Part shown: piece by piece, positions 6,249 through 14,001 of the stretch
Layout of the letters: each line of letters begins with the position of its first letter
Numbering within the stretch: position 1 is the stretch's first letter
Assembly: GCA_937949745.1 (NCBI GenBank)
Contig: CALECM010000131.1
Coordinates: forward strand, 1-34,692
Reading direction: 5' to 3'
DNA length: 34,692 bases
Origin: an uncultured Bacteroidales bacterium
GTDB lineage: Bacteria > Bacteroidota > Bacteroidia > Bacteroidales > WCHB1-69
Notes under the pieces: model-generated
Seen by the model: only the letters and a program-made list of their open reading frames with translations
Databases searched by the model: none
What the model was told of the DNA's origin: nothing
Made by a program: the position numbers and the translations under genes

Positions 6249-8768
6249 TTGTACTGCTTGAATAGAACTATCCTCTTTTTTTTTCCGGTACTGTTATTTG
6301 CCATATTGAATTCATATGGCCAGCAAACGGCAACTCTGAAGGGTAGGATTCTGGACGAAAGCAATAACCCCATTGAAAATGTCCATGTTTTCGCGGAAGA
6401 CGGCACTCCTTATACTTTTTCCGATAACAGGGGCGAATTTCAATTATCTGTTACTCCGGACCGGGAGGTAAGAATTAGGTTCCAGCACATTACTTATCGC
6501 GATACTTTTATCCGTGTTCATCTGGAAGCCGGTGAGTCGAAACGTTTAACCATGAAACTTATGATCAGGGGTGAAATGTTGAGGACACTGGACGTCAGGG
6601 CCAGGTACGACGATGGTTACGTGCGTATTGATCCGCGCTTGAATTATAAAATACCTACTATTTCCGGCGGTGTGGAATCCCTTATCAAATTATTGCCGGG
6701 CGCTTCCTCCACCAATGAATTAAGTTCCCAGTACAATGTACGCGGCGGGAATTATGATGAGAACCTTGTTTACGTCAATGATATCGAAATATACCGTCCT
6801 TTCCTTATGAGGAATGCCCAGCAGGAAGGTTTAAGTTTTGTGAACCTGGACCTTACCCGCAGCGTGAAATTTTCAGCCGGAGGCTTTGAAGCCAAATACG
6901 GGGATAAGATGTCTTCCGTACTGGATGTGGAATATAAAAAACCTACCGGATACGGAGGAGCCGCCTCGGCCAGCCTTCTCGGGGCAACAGCGTATGCAGA
7001 AGGGAATGTGAACGATAAATTTACTTTTCTGGCAGGTATCAGATTCAAGTCCAATGCCTATATTCTGAAATCCATGGAAAGTAAAGGAGATTATAAACCC
7101 CGTTTTTTCGATACCCAGTTGTTATTAACATGGAATCCGGTGAAGAAACTGGAAATAAGTCTTTTAGGAAACTTCTCCAATAATTCCTATATTCAGATAC
7201 CGGAAGATCGGGAAACTAACTTCGGACCTATCGGAGCCGCCAAACGCCTTACCATCTATTTCGACGGACAGGAAGTGGACAAATATGAGACTTATCTTGG
7301 CGGACTGACCTTTAACTATAAACCGGACCACCGGAATCAGCTTAAATTTATCATATCATCTTATTTGGCACGGGAAAGCGAAACTTACGATATCACAAGC
7401 CAGTATTGGGTGAAAGATATCGAAGCGGATATGGGAAATAAGGACAATGATATGATAAAGGAAGTTTCCGTGAGTGCAGTAGGGACTTTTCATAATCATG
7501 CCAGGAATAATCTTACGGCTATTGTATCGGCGGCCGATCTCCGGGGAGAACACCGTTTGTTCCGGAATTCTTTATCATGGGGTTTAAAGGTGCAGAACGA
7601 GGTGATCAGGGATCATATTAAAGAATGGACCATGGTTGATTCCACAGGATATACCTTGCCTAATACCTCTACTATTCCGGGAGATTCCGTACCATTGGAC
7701 GATCCTTCCCGTATTCTTGGCTTTGGAGAGGGGCGTTACCTCTATTCCGTGAATGATCTCAATACGCTCCGGATCAGTGGTTTTATACAGGATACCTGGA
7801 ATATTGACGGCGACAGCGCGACCCGCTTTAAATTGAATGCCGGAGTTCGTTTTAACGTATGGAGCTATAATAAAGAATTACTGATTTCCCCGCGTATAAA
7901 TTTCATTTATAAGCCACGGTGGGAAAGGGACTGGCTTTTTCAGGTAAAAACGGGTATTTACTACCAGCCTCCTTTCTATCGGGAAATGCGTAATAAAGAG
8001 GGCGTATTGAACCGGGATATCAAAGCCCCGAGATCATTCCAGGTAGTGGCTTCCACCGAGCATAATTTCCGGATGTGGCGACGTCCCTTCAAATTTACGG
8101 CTGAGGTTTACTATAAATATATGGATCGGCTTATCTCTTATACGGTCGATAATGTGAAGATTATATACAGCGGAGTTAACGACGCCAAAGGTTACGCCAC
8201 CGGAATCGACTTTAAGTTGAGCGGGGAGTTCATCCCCGACCTGGAATCATGGATATCCATTTCTTTAATGAAAACGGAGGAAGACATACTTAATGATTAC
8301 GATGAGGTAAATGATGTGGAACCGGGCTATATTCCCCGTCCTACCGACCAGCGTTTTGCCATCAATATCTTTTTCCAGGACCATATTCCCGGAGTAACCC
8401 AATTACGCGTTCATCTTAATTTTGTTTTTTCGAGCGGTTTGCCTTATGGTGCTCCCAATGCGGAACGTTATAAAGTCAATTACGTCTATGAAGGAAAAAC
8501 ACACACGAACCGTACTCCCTGGTACAGGCGTGTGGATGTGGGCTTTTCCTATATGTTCCTGGAGCAGGGCCGCGACAGGATGAAACATAAAAATAAAGGA
8601 CTTCGGGCTATAAAAAACCTTGGCGTTTATTTTGAGGTATTTAATTTACTGGGGACCAAAAATGTTTCTTCCCATACCTGGGTGAATGCACTCGGAGGAA
8701 GTATGATACCGGTGCCCAATTATCTCACCGACAGGTTGCTGAATCTGAAATTTTCAATAGAATTATAA
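6249..8768 (+). CDS. TonB-dependent outer-membrane receptor with carboxypeptidase-regulatory-like N-terminal domain
   Basis: 839 aa. After a signal peptide ending near SYGQQ there is a CarboxypepD_reg-like domain (about 25-110; GRILDESNNPIENVHVF), a plug domain (about 140-230; YNVRGGNYDENLVYVNDIEIYRP) and a long beta-barrel ending in the hydrophobic strand NLKFSIEL. No in-frame ATG precedes the signal peptide: translation must begin at TTG 6249 or, more neatly, TTG 6258, which gives MNRTILFFFPVLL. A stop lies in frame at 6237. The gene is followed 16 bases later by a PLP enzyme and then by a FecCD/FecE-type importer, so cargo may be a cobalamin- or siderophore-like metal chelate; this is inference. 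Confidence 0.9.
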   Translation: MYCLNRTILFFFPVLLFAILNSYGQQTATLKGRILDESNNPIENVHVFAEDGTPYTFSDNRGEFQLSVTPDREVRIRFQHITYRDTFIRVHLEAGESKRLTMKLMIRGEMLRTLDVRARYDDGYVRIDPRLNYKIPTISGGVESLIKLLPGASSTNELSSQYNVRGGNYDENLVYVNDIEIYRPFLMRNAQQEGLSFVNLDLTRSVKFSAGGFEAKYGDKMSSVLDVEYKKPTGYGGAASASLLGATAYAEGNVNDKFTFLAGIRFKSNAYILKSMESKGDYKPRFFDTQLLLTWNPVKKLEISLLGNFSNNSYIQIPEDRETNFGPIGAAKRLTIYFDGQEVDKYETYLGGLTFNYKPDHRNQLKFIISSYLARESETYDITSQYWVKDIEADMGNKDNDMIKEVSVSAVGTFHNHARNNLTAIVSAADLRGEHRLFRNSLSWGLKVQNEVIRDHIKEWTMVDSTGYTLPNTSTIPGDSVPLDDPSRILGFGEGRYLYSVNDLNTLRISGFIQDTWNIDGDSATRFKLNAGVRFNVWSYNKELLISPRINFIYKPRWERDWLFQVKTGIYYQPPFYREMRNKEGVLNRDIKAPRSFQVVASTEHNFRMWRRPFKFTAEVYYKYMDRLISYTVDNVKIIYSGVNDAKGYATGIDFKLSGEFIPDLESWISISLMKTEEDILNDYDEVNDVEPGYIPRPTDQRFAINIFFQDHIPGVTQLRVHLNFVFSSGLPYGAPNAERYKVNYVYEGKTHTNRTPWYRRVDVGFSYMFLEQGRDRMKHKNKGLRAIKNLGVYFEVFNLLGTKNVSSHTWVNALGGSMIPVPNYLTDRLLNLKFSIEL

Positions 8769-8784
8769 TTTAAATATTTGTATT

Positions 8785-9963
8785 ATGAATAAAAATTTAC
8801 ATCAGGATTCAATCCTTATACACGGCGCGGAGATCGAAGACGGTTTTGGTGCAGCTGTAACTCCTATTTACCAGACGTCCACTTTCAAATTTAAAAATGC
8901 CGACGACGGCGCTGCCTGCTTCGCGGGAGAAGCTCCGGGTTTTATCTACACCCGTATCGGTAATCCTACCATTACGGCATTGGAAGAAACACTGGCACAA
9001 TTGGAACATGGCGCGAAATGTGTAGCGGTATGTAGCGGGATGGCAGCTGTAAATACCGTATATGCTGCATTTTTACAAAGCGGAGACCACATGATCTCTA
9101 CGGATGCCGTTTACGGTCCTTCACGTGTGGTAATGGAAAAATACTGGTCCAATTACGGTGTGGAATCAACTTATATTAATACGACTGATATCAATAACAT
9201 CAAAAAACAGATCAAACCCAATACAAAACTGCTTTATATCGAAACCCCTACCAATCCTACGATTGCCGTTACAGACCTGAAAGCATGTGCGCAATTGGCC
9301 AAAGAACATGGATTGATCCTGGTGGTGGATAACACTTTTTGCAGTCCGATTTTACAGAAACCACTGGATCTGGGTGCCGACGTGGTACTCCACTCCATGA
9401 CCAAATTTATCAACGGCCACGCTGATATTGTCGGCGGTTGCGTGATCAGTAAGACTCCCGAACTGGATGCCAAATTACGTGCGGTAATGGTAAATTTCGG
9501 TTTTAATATGGATCCGACCCAGGCTTATATGGTAATCAGAGGATTGAAAACGTTAAGTATCAGAGTGCTTAGGCAACAGGAAAATGCCGCTAAACTGGCC
9601 GAATGGCTGGAAAAACATCCGAAAGTTGAGTGGGTGAGTTATCCGGGGCTTCCCTCACACCCGCAATATGAATTAGGTAAGGTGCAAATGGACGGACCGG
9701 GTTCCCTGATCAGTTTCGGATTGAAAGGTGGTATTTCCGCTGGCAAAACATTAATGGATAATGTAAAGATGATCTTGTTGGCTGTTTCATTGGGTGGGGT
9801 GGAATCATTGATTTCACATCCCGCATCCATGACTCATTCCAAGATGCAGAAAGAAGCCCGGGAAGCTGCCGGTATTACCGATGGATTGGTTCGCTTTGCA
9901 GTTGGGATTGAAGATGTGGAAGATATTCAGGCCGATTTGGCCCAAGCCTTGGATAAAATATAA
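8785..9963 (+). CDS. Cys/Met-metabolism PLP-dependent enzyme (methionine/cystathionine gamma-lyase or gamma-synthase type)
   Basis: 392 aa. PLP lysine K207 in SMTKFINGH; PLP phosphate contacts in YTR (55-57) and SGM (84-86); D182 in VVDNTFCSP. The active-site tyrosine Y110 is followed by GP, whereas classic methionine gamma-lyases have YGC with a reactive cysteine, so cystathionine gamma-lyase/synthase or O-acetylhomoserine chemistry is at least as likely. Cytosolic tetramer by family. It lies 16 bases after the TonB receptor and 2 bases before the ABC permease, so it is probably co-transcribed with an uptake system; no SAM riboswitch fits in the gap. Confidence 0.85.
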   Translation: MNKNLHQDSILIHGAEIEDGFGAAVTPIYQTSTFKFKNADDGAACFAGEAPGFIYTRIGNPTITALEETLAQLEHGAKCVAVCSGMAAVNTVYAAFLQSGDHMISTDAVYGPSRVVMEKYWSNYGVESTYINTTDINNIKKQIKPNTKLLYIETPTNPTIAVTDLKACAQLAKEHGLILVVDNTFCSPILQKPLDLGADVVLHSMTKFINGHADIVGGCVISKTPELDAKLRAVMVNFGFNMDPTQAYMVIRGLKTLSIRVLRQQENAAKLAEWLEKHPKVEWVSYPGLPSHPQYELGKVQMDGPGSLISFGLKGGISAGKTLMDNVKMILLAVSLGGVESLISHPASMTHSKMQKEAREAAGITDGLVRFAVGIEDVEDIQADLAQALDKI

Positions 9964-9965
9964 AA

Positions 9966-10973
9966 ATGGCAAAGGGAAAAACAATTTTATTGCCCTTGCT
10001 TTTTTTCGTCGCCCTTCTTATATGTATGATGATCGCGGCATCCATAGGGGTGGTCTCCGTCCCTGTGGATGGTATTTTTCAGATTATAGGTTTTAAGTTA
10101 GGGATTATTAAAGAATCTGCTCTGCCGCAGAATATACTGTTAACCATTTGGGAGTTGCGGCTTCCCCGTATTTTTATGAGTGTACTGGCCGGCGCCGCTC
10201 TGGCAGCATGCGGTGCGGCTTTTCAGTCTATATTCCGCAACCCGATCTGTGATCCCTATATTCTTGGTATTTCCTCGGGGGCATCGTTGGGTGCTGCCGT
10301 CGCTTTTATACTGGGATGGGATATGCTGTTTTTCGGTATTACATTACCGGCTTTGGTCACGGCTCTCCTGACCCTTTTCCTGATCGTCGGCATCGCCCGG
10401 CTGGGAAAATCCAAAAATCCGGAAAAACTCCTGCTCACCGGTATCGCCATCAATTTTCTCATATCGGCGGTTATTACATTACTCATTGTAGTCAATGAAA
10501 AAGAAATGAGCAGGATTATTTACTGGACTATGGGTAGTTTCGCAACCACCACGTGGCGGGAAGTTATGCTCCTGGTCCCGGTAATGTTGATCACGGTTTT
10601 CCCGCTTTTTTATTATGCCAGGGATCTTAATATTATGCAGATGGGCAATGATACCGCCCGTACCCTGGGCGTGAATACCCGGCAGGTTACCATGACCGTG
10701 CTTATCTTTTCCTCGCTTCTGATCGCCACCGTGGTGTCCATGTGCGGGGTAATCGGTTTTATCGGCCTCATTATTCCCCATATTGTCAGGATGATTTTCG
10801 GTAATCATAACCGGAAATTGTTTCTTTACTCTTTGTTTTTCGGAGCTTTCTTTATGCTATTGGCTGATACGCTCGCCCGTACGATAGCCGTGCCTTCCGA
10901 ATTACCTGTCGGTAGTATCACCGCGATCGCCGGAGCCCCTTATTTTATCTATCTGCTTTTAAAAACCAAATAA
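9966..10973 (+). CDS. FecCD/BtuC-family ABC transporter permease
   Basis: 335 aa with about ten membrane helices. Family blocks seen: ELRLPRIFMSVLAGAALAACGAAFQ, FRNPICDPYILGISSGASLGA (split here across the sequence) and the coupling region GFIGLIIPHIVRM near 260-272. Members import Fe-siderophores, haem or cobalamin with a periplasmic binding protein. ATG 9966 lies 2 bases after the PLP gene stop, and the ATPase gene follows 7 bases after the permease stop. No binding-protein gene is found in the window. Confidence 0.92.
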   Translation: MAKGKTILLPLLFFVALLICMMIAASIGVVSVPVDGIFQIIGFKLGIIKESALPQNILLTIWELRLPRIFMSVLAGAALAACGAAFQSIFRNPICDPYILGISSGASLGAAVAFILGWDMLFFGITLPALVTALLTLFLIVGIARLGKSKNPEKLLLTGIAINFLISAVITLLIVVNEKEMSRIIYWTMGSFATTTWREVMLLVPVMLITVFPLFYYARDLNIMQMGNDTARTLGVNTRQVTMTVLIFSSLLIATVVSMCGVIGFIGLIIPHIVRMIFGNHNRKLFLYSLFFGAFFMLLADTLARTIAVPSELPVGSITAIAGAPYFIYLLLKTK

Positions 10974-10980
10974 AACGGAC

Positions 10981-11745
10981 ATGATCCAGGTCAATGGAAT
11001 AGGTTTTGCCTATGAGAAAAAAAAGGTATTGCAGGATATCGGTTTTCATTTACCAAAGGGATCCGTATGTGCCGTCATGGGTCTGAACGGCTCAGGTAAA
11101 TCCACGCTCATCAAACTTATTTCCAATTTGCTTCCGTTAAAGGAGGGAGATATCTCTATCGACGGTGTACTGCTCCCACAATACGGAACGAAGGAACTTG
11201 CCAAAAAAATCGCTTATGTACCCCAACACCAGGATATCGTTTTTGATTTTACAGTATTTGATACGGTGATGATGGGACGTAATCCTTATCAGGGACGCTG
11301 GGAAACGGAAACGCAGGCAGACAGGGATATCGTGTTGTCGGTATTGGAATTATGCCATTTGACGCGATTGAGAGACCGGATGCTATCCCAACTCAGTGGC
11401 GGGGAATTGCAACGTACCCTGATTGCGCGGGCTATCGCCCAGCAAGCACCCGTTATGTTACTGGATGAACCTCTTTCCAACCTGGATATCATCCATAAGT
11501 TCGAAATTATGGATATTCTGGCCGAATTAAACAGGACAAATAATACTACCATCATGAATATTCTTCATGACTTTTCTTTTGCCAAACAGTATTGCCGTCA
11601 GACTTTATTGTTGAAAGAAGGAAAGATCCATCATTTCGGCAATACTTCCAGGATATTGGAGCCCGGTATTATCAGGGATACATTTGATTTATCGGAAGAA
11701 TTTAAAATTGACGAATGGGGCAATGTCTTTAAAAAGAACCGTTAA
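10981..11745 (+). CDS. FecE/BtuD-family ABC transporter ATP-binding protein
   Basis: 254 aa. Walker A GLNGSGKS (34-41), Q-loop in VPQHQD (80-85), signature LSGGE (138-142), Walker B VMLLDE (158-163), D-loop SNLD (166-169) and the switch histidine H196 in NILHDF. Partner of the permease just upstream; together they make the inner-membrane half of a metal-chelate importer. It ends the gene group: a 91-base gap with a new promoter element follows before mnmA. Confidence 0.93.
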   Translation: MIQVNGIGFAYEKKKVLQDIGFHLPKGSVCAVMGLNGSGKSTLIKLISNLLPLKEGDISIDGVLLPQYGTKELAKKIAYVPQHQDIVFDFTVFDTVMMGRNPYQGRWETETQADRDIVLSVLELCHLTRLRDRMLSQLSGGELQRTLIARAIAQQAPVMLLDEPLSNLDIIHKFEIMDILAELNRTNNTTIMNILHDFSFAKQYCRQTLLLKEGKIHHFGNTSRILEPGIIRDTFDLSEEFKIDEWGNVFKKNR

Positions 11746-11812
11746 AAACCGACTTGAATAAAGATTTATACCTTCATCGGCATAATAAACCCTTTCTTTA
11801 AAAAATATCATG

Positions 11813-11820
11813 TAACTTTG
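11813..11820 (+). promoter_or_regulatory. -7 promoter element for the mnmA-hydE operon
   Basis: TAACTTTG matches TAnnTTTG, 16 bases before the mnmA ATG at 11837. Confidence 0.6.
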
Positions 11821-11836
11821 CATTAAAATTAAAAAT

Positions 11837-12898
11837 ATGGAAGTGGCAGCTTTGGTTTCAGGTGGGGTCGACAGTTCCGTGGTCGTGCATAATCTGGTGG
11901 AAGCAGGGTATAAACCCGTGATCTTTTATATTATGATCGGGATGGAAGATGAAAAAGGTAATGTACAGTGTACTACTGAAGACGACCTTTATATAGCCTC
12001 TTTTCTGGCGAAAAAATATGGGCTTAAGATTGAAGCGGTAAATCTGCAGGATGAATACTGGAACAATGTGGTAAAATATACGATCGATTCGGTAAAAAAA
12101 GGATTAACTCCCAATCCGGACATGATGTGTAACAAATTAATAAAGTTCGGTTGCTTTGAAGAAAGATGGGGCGTCGATTTTGATTATATCGCGACAGGCC
12201 ATTATGCTACCACCACATTGGTTGATGATAAAGTATTCCTGTCGACCGCAAAGGATCATGTAAAAGACCAGACTTATTTTTTAGGACAAATTACTTATCC
12301 GCAGTTAGCCAAACTGATGTTTCCTATAGGACACCTGTTGAAACGCGAAGTGCGGGAAATAGCCCGGCGTGCGCAATTACCCAGCGCTACACGTAAAGAC
12401 AGCCAGGGGATTTGTTTCCTGGGAAAGATACATTATAACGATTTTATAAAACGTTATCTGGGCGAAAAGACAGGTAGGATTGTAGAATTCGAAACGGGAA
12501 AAATCCTGGGAGAACATCAGGGTTACTGGTTCCATACCATCGGGCAACGGAAAGGATTAGGGTTAAGCGGTGGACCGTGGTTTGTTGTACAGAAGGACGT
12601 GGAAGAAAATACAATCTATGTTTCAAACGGTTACGATCCCCAAACCCAATACGGAAAAGTGGTCAATCTGGCCGGATTCCATTTTATAACTGAAAATATC
12701 TGGGGCGATTTCGATCGCCGGGAAATAACTTTTAAAATACGGCATACACCTGAATTTACGAGGGGCACTTTGTCCAGGATCGGGGATATTTACCGTATAG
12801 AATCGGAAGATAAGATACAGGGAATTGCGTCCGGACAATTCGGTGTGATTTACGACGAACAATCGAAACTCTGTCTGGGAAGCGGCATGATTATCTGA
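11837..12898 (+). CDS. mnmA: tRNA-uridine 2-sulfurtransferase MnmA
   Basis: 353 aa. PP-loop SGGVDSS (residues 8-14), first catalytic cysteine C98 in MMCNKLIKFG and second catalytic cysteine C193 in GICFLG. The enzyme activates U34 of tRNA-Lys, -Glu and -Gln with ATP and inserts sulfur as the 2-thio group. Both cysteines are kept, so the protein should be active. First gene of a probable five-gene plus-strand operon; hydE follows after 25 bases. Sulfur has to reach MnmA by a relay or a desulfurase; no TusA-D-like genes are nearby. The DsrC family gene at 19201-19518 is related to TusE but has two C-terminal cysteines. Confidence 0.95.
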   Translation: MEVAALVSGGVDSSVVVHNLVEAGYKPVIFYIMIGMEDEKGNVQCTTEDDLYIASFLAKKYGLKIEAVNLQDEYWNNVVKYTIDSVKKGLTPNPDMMCNKLIKFGCFEERWGVDFDYIATGHYATTTLVDDKVFLSTAKDHVKDQTYFLGQITYPQLAKLMFPIGHLLKREVREIARRAQLPSATRKDSQGICFLGKIHYNDFIKRYLGEKTGRIVEFETGKILGEHQGYWFHTIGQRKGLGLSGGPWFVVQKDVEENTIYVSNGYDPQTQYGKVVNLAGFHFITENIWGDFDRREITFKIRHTPEFTRGTLSRIGDIYRIESEDKIQGIASGQFGVIYDEQSKLCLGSGMII

Positions 12899-12923
12899 AC
12901 ACTTCCTTTATAATCTTGATTTG

Positions 12924-13982
12924 ATGGATACGATTATAACTCTCATTGAGAAATTAGAGAAAGATAAAAAACTTTCCAAAGAAGAATTTACTTTTTTGAT
13001 CAACGCCTATGATCATCAGGATGCCGGTTATCTTTTCGAAAGGTCGGCTGTCGTACGGCAACAGTATTATGGTAAAGATGTTTATATAAGGGGATTGATC
13101 GAGTTTACCAATTATTGCAGGAACGATTGCTACTATTGCGGTATCAGGGCGGGGAATAAAAATGTGGAAAGATACCGTTTAACGGATGAAGATATTCTGG
13201 AATGTTGTAAGATCGGTTATGAATTAGGATTCAGGACATTCGTATTGCAGGGAGGGGAAGACCCCGGTTTTTCTGATGACCGCATGGTGGCGCTGATCGG
13301 AAATATAAAATCCCAGTATCCTGATTGCGCCCTGACATTATCTATCGGAGAAAAGAGTTTCGAAACCTACCGGCGTTTTAAGGAAGCCGGCGCCGACCGG
13401 TACCTCTTACGCCACGAAACGGCTAATGAAACACATTATAATTTATTACATCCCTCAAGAATGAGTCTCCGTAATCGTAAACGCAGTCTTATGGACCTCA
13501 AGGAACTCGGTTTTCAGTTCGGTACGGGTTTTATGGTAGGTTCTCCCCATCAGACCGCTGAACTACTGGCCGAAGATTTGTTATTTATAGCGGATATACA
13601 ACCTCACATGGTCGGGATCGGGCCTTTTATTCCGCACCATGAAACCCCTTTTGCCCGTGAAAAAGCCGGAACCATGGAACAGACCGTTTTCCTGATCGGC
13701 ATATTGCGGCTGATGTTACCGCAGGCTTTGCTTCCTTCTACTACCGCTCTGGGTACGATCAGGGGCGATGGTCGTGAAAGAGGGATACTGGCGGGTGCCA
13801 ATGTGGTGATGCCTAACCTCTCCCCACTGGACGTGAGGAAAAAGTATATGATCTACGACAATAAGATTTCTACCGGTCTGGAAGCGGCCGAATCACTGGC
13901 GGATTTGAAAGAGCGGGTAAAAGCTATCGGTTACCGGATTGTAGAGGCGCGTGGCGATTACAAAGAAGATAAACCTGATTAA
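12924..13982 (+). CDS. hydE: [FeFe]-hydrogenase H-cluster radical SAM maturase HydE
   Basis: 352 aa counted from ATG 12924 (a TTG three bases upstream is possible). Radical SAM motif C65-RND-C69-YY-C72; family blocks GADRYLLRHETAN, MVGIGPFIPHHETPFA and GANVVMPNLSP are close to the HydE of Thermotoga as I remember it. HydE helps build the diiron subcluster of [FeFe]-hydrogenase. No C-terminal cysteine cluster is seen; in T. maritima this is an accessory and dispensable [2Fe-2S] site. HydF, HydG and the hydrogenase are not in the window, and the neighbours are mnmA and a lipoprotein gene, so it may be an orphan or have another job (for example a PylB/MqnE-like relative). Confidence 0.88.
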   Translation: MDTIITLIEKLEKDKKLSKEEFTFLINAYDHQDAGYLFERSAVVRQQYYGKDVYIRGLIEFTNYCRNDCYYCGIRAGNKNVERYRLTDEDILECCKIGYELGFRTFVLQGGEDPGFSDDRMVALIGNIKSQYPDCALTLSIGEKSFETYRRFKEAGADRYLLRHETANETHYNLLHPSRMSLRNRKRSLMDLKELGFQFGTGFMVGSPHQTAELLAEDLLFIADIQPHMVGIGPFIPHHETPFAREKAGTMEQTVFLIGILRLMLPQALLPSTTALGTIRGDGRERGILAGANVVMPNLSPLDVRKKYMIYDNKISTGLEAAESLADLKERVKAIGYRIVEARGDYKEDKPD

Positions 13983-14001
13983 GTTATAAAACTCCATTTT
14001 T

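Noticed and set aside
8769..8784. SAM or cobalamin riboswitch between the receptor and the PLP gene
   Set aside because: The gap is 16 bases, far too short; the leader before the receptor (6204-6248) is also too short.
10479..10808. 109-codon minus-strand frame inside the FecCD permease gene
   Set aside because: Antisense shadow of a hydrophobic protein, His/Asn/Asp-rich with no family match.
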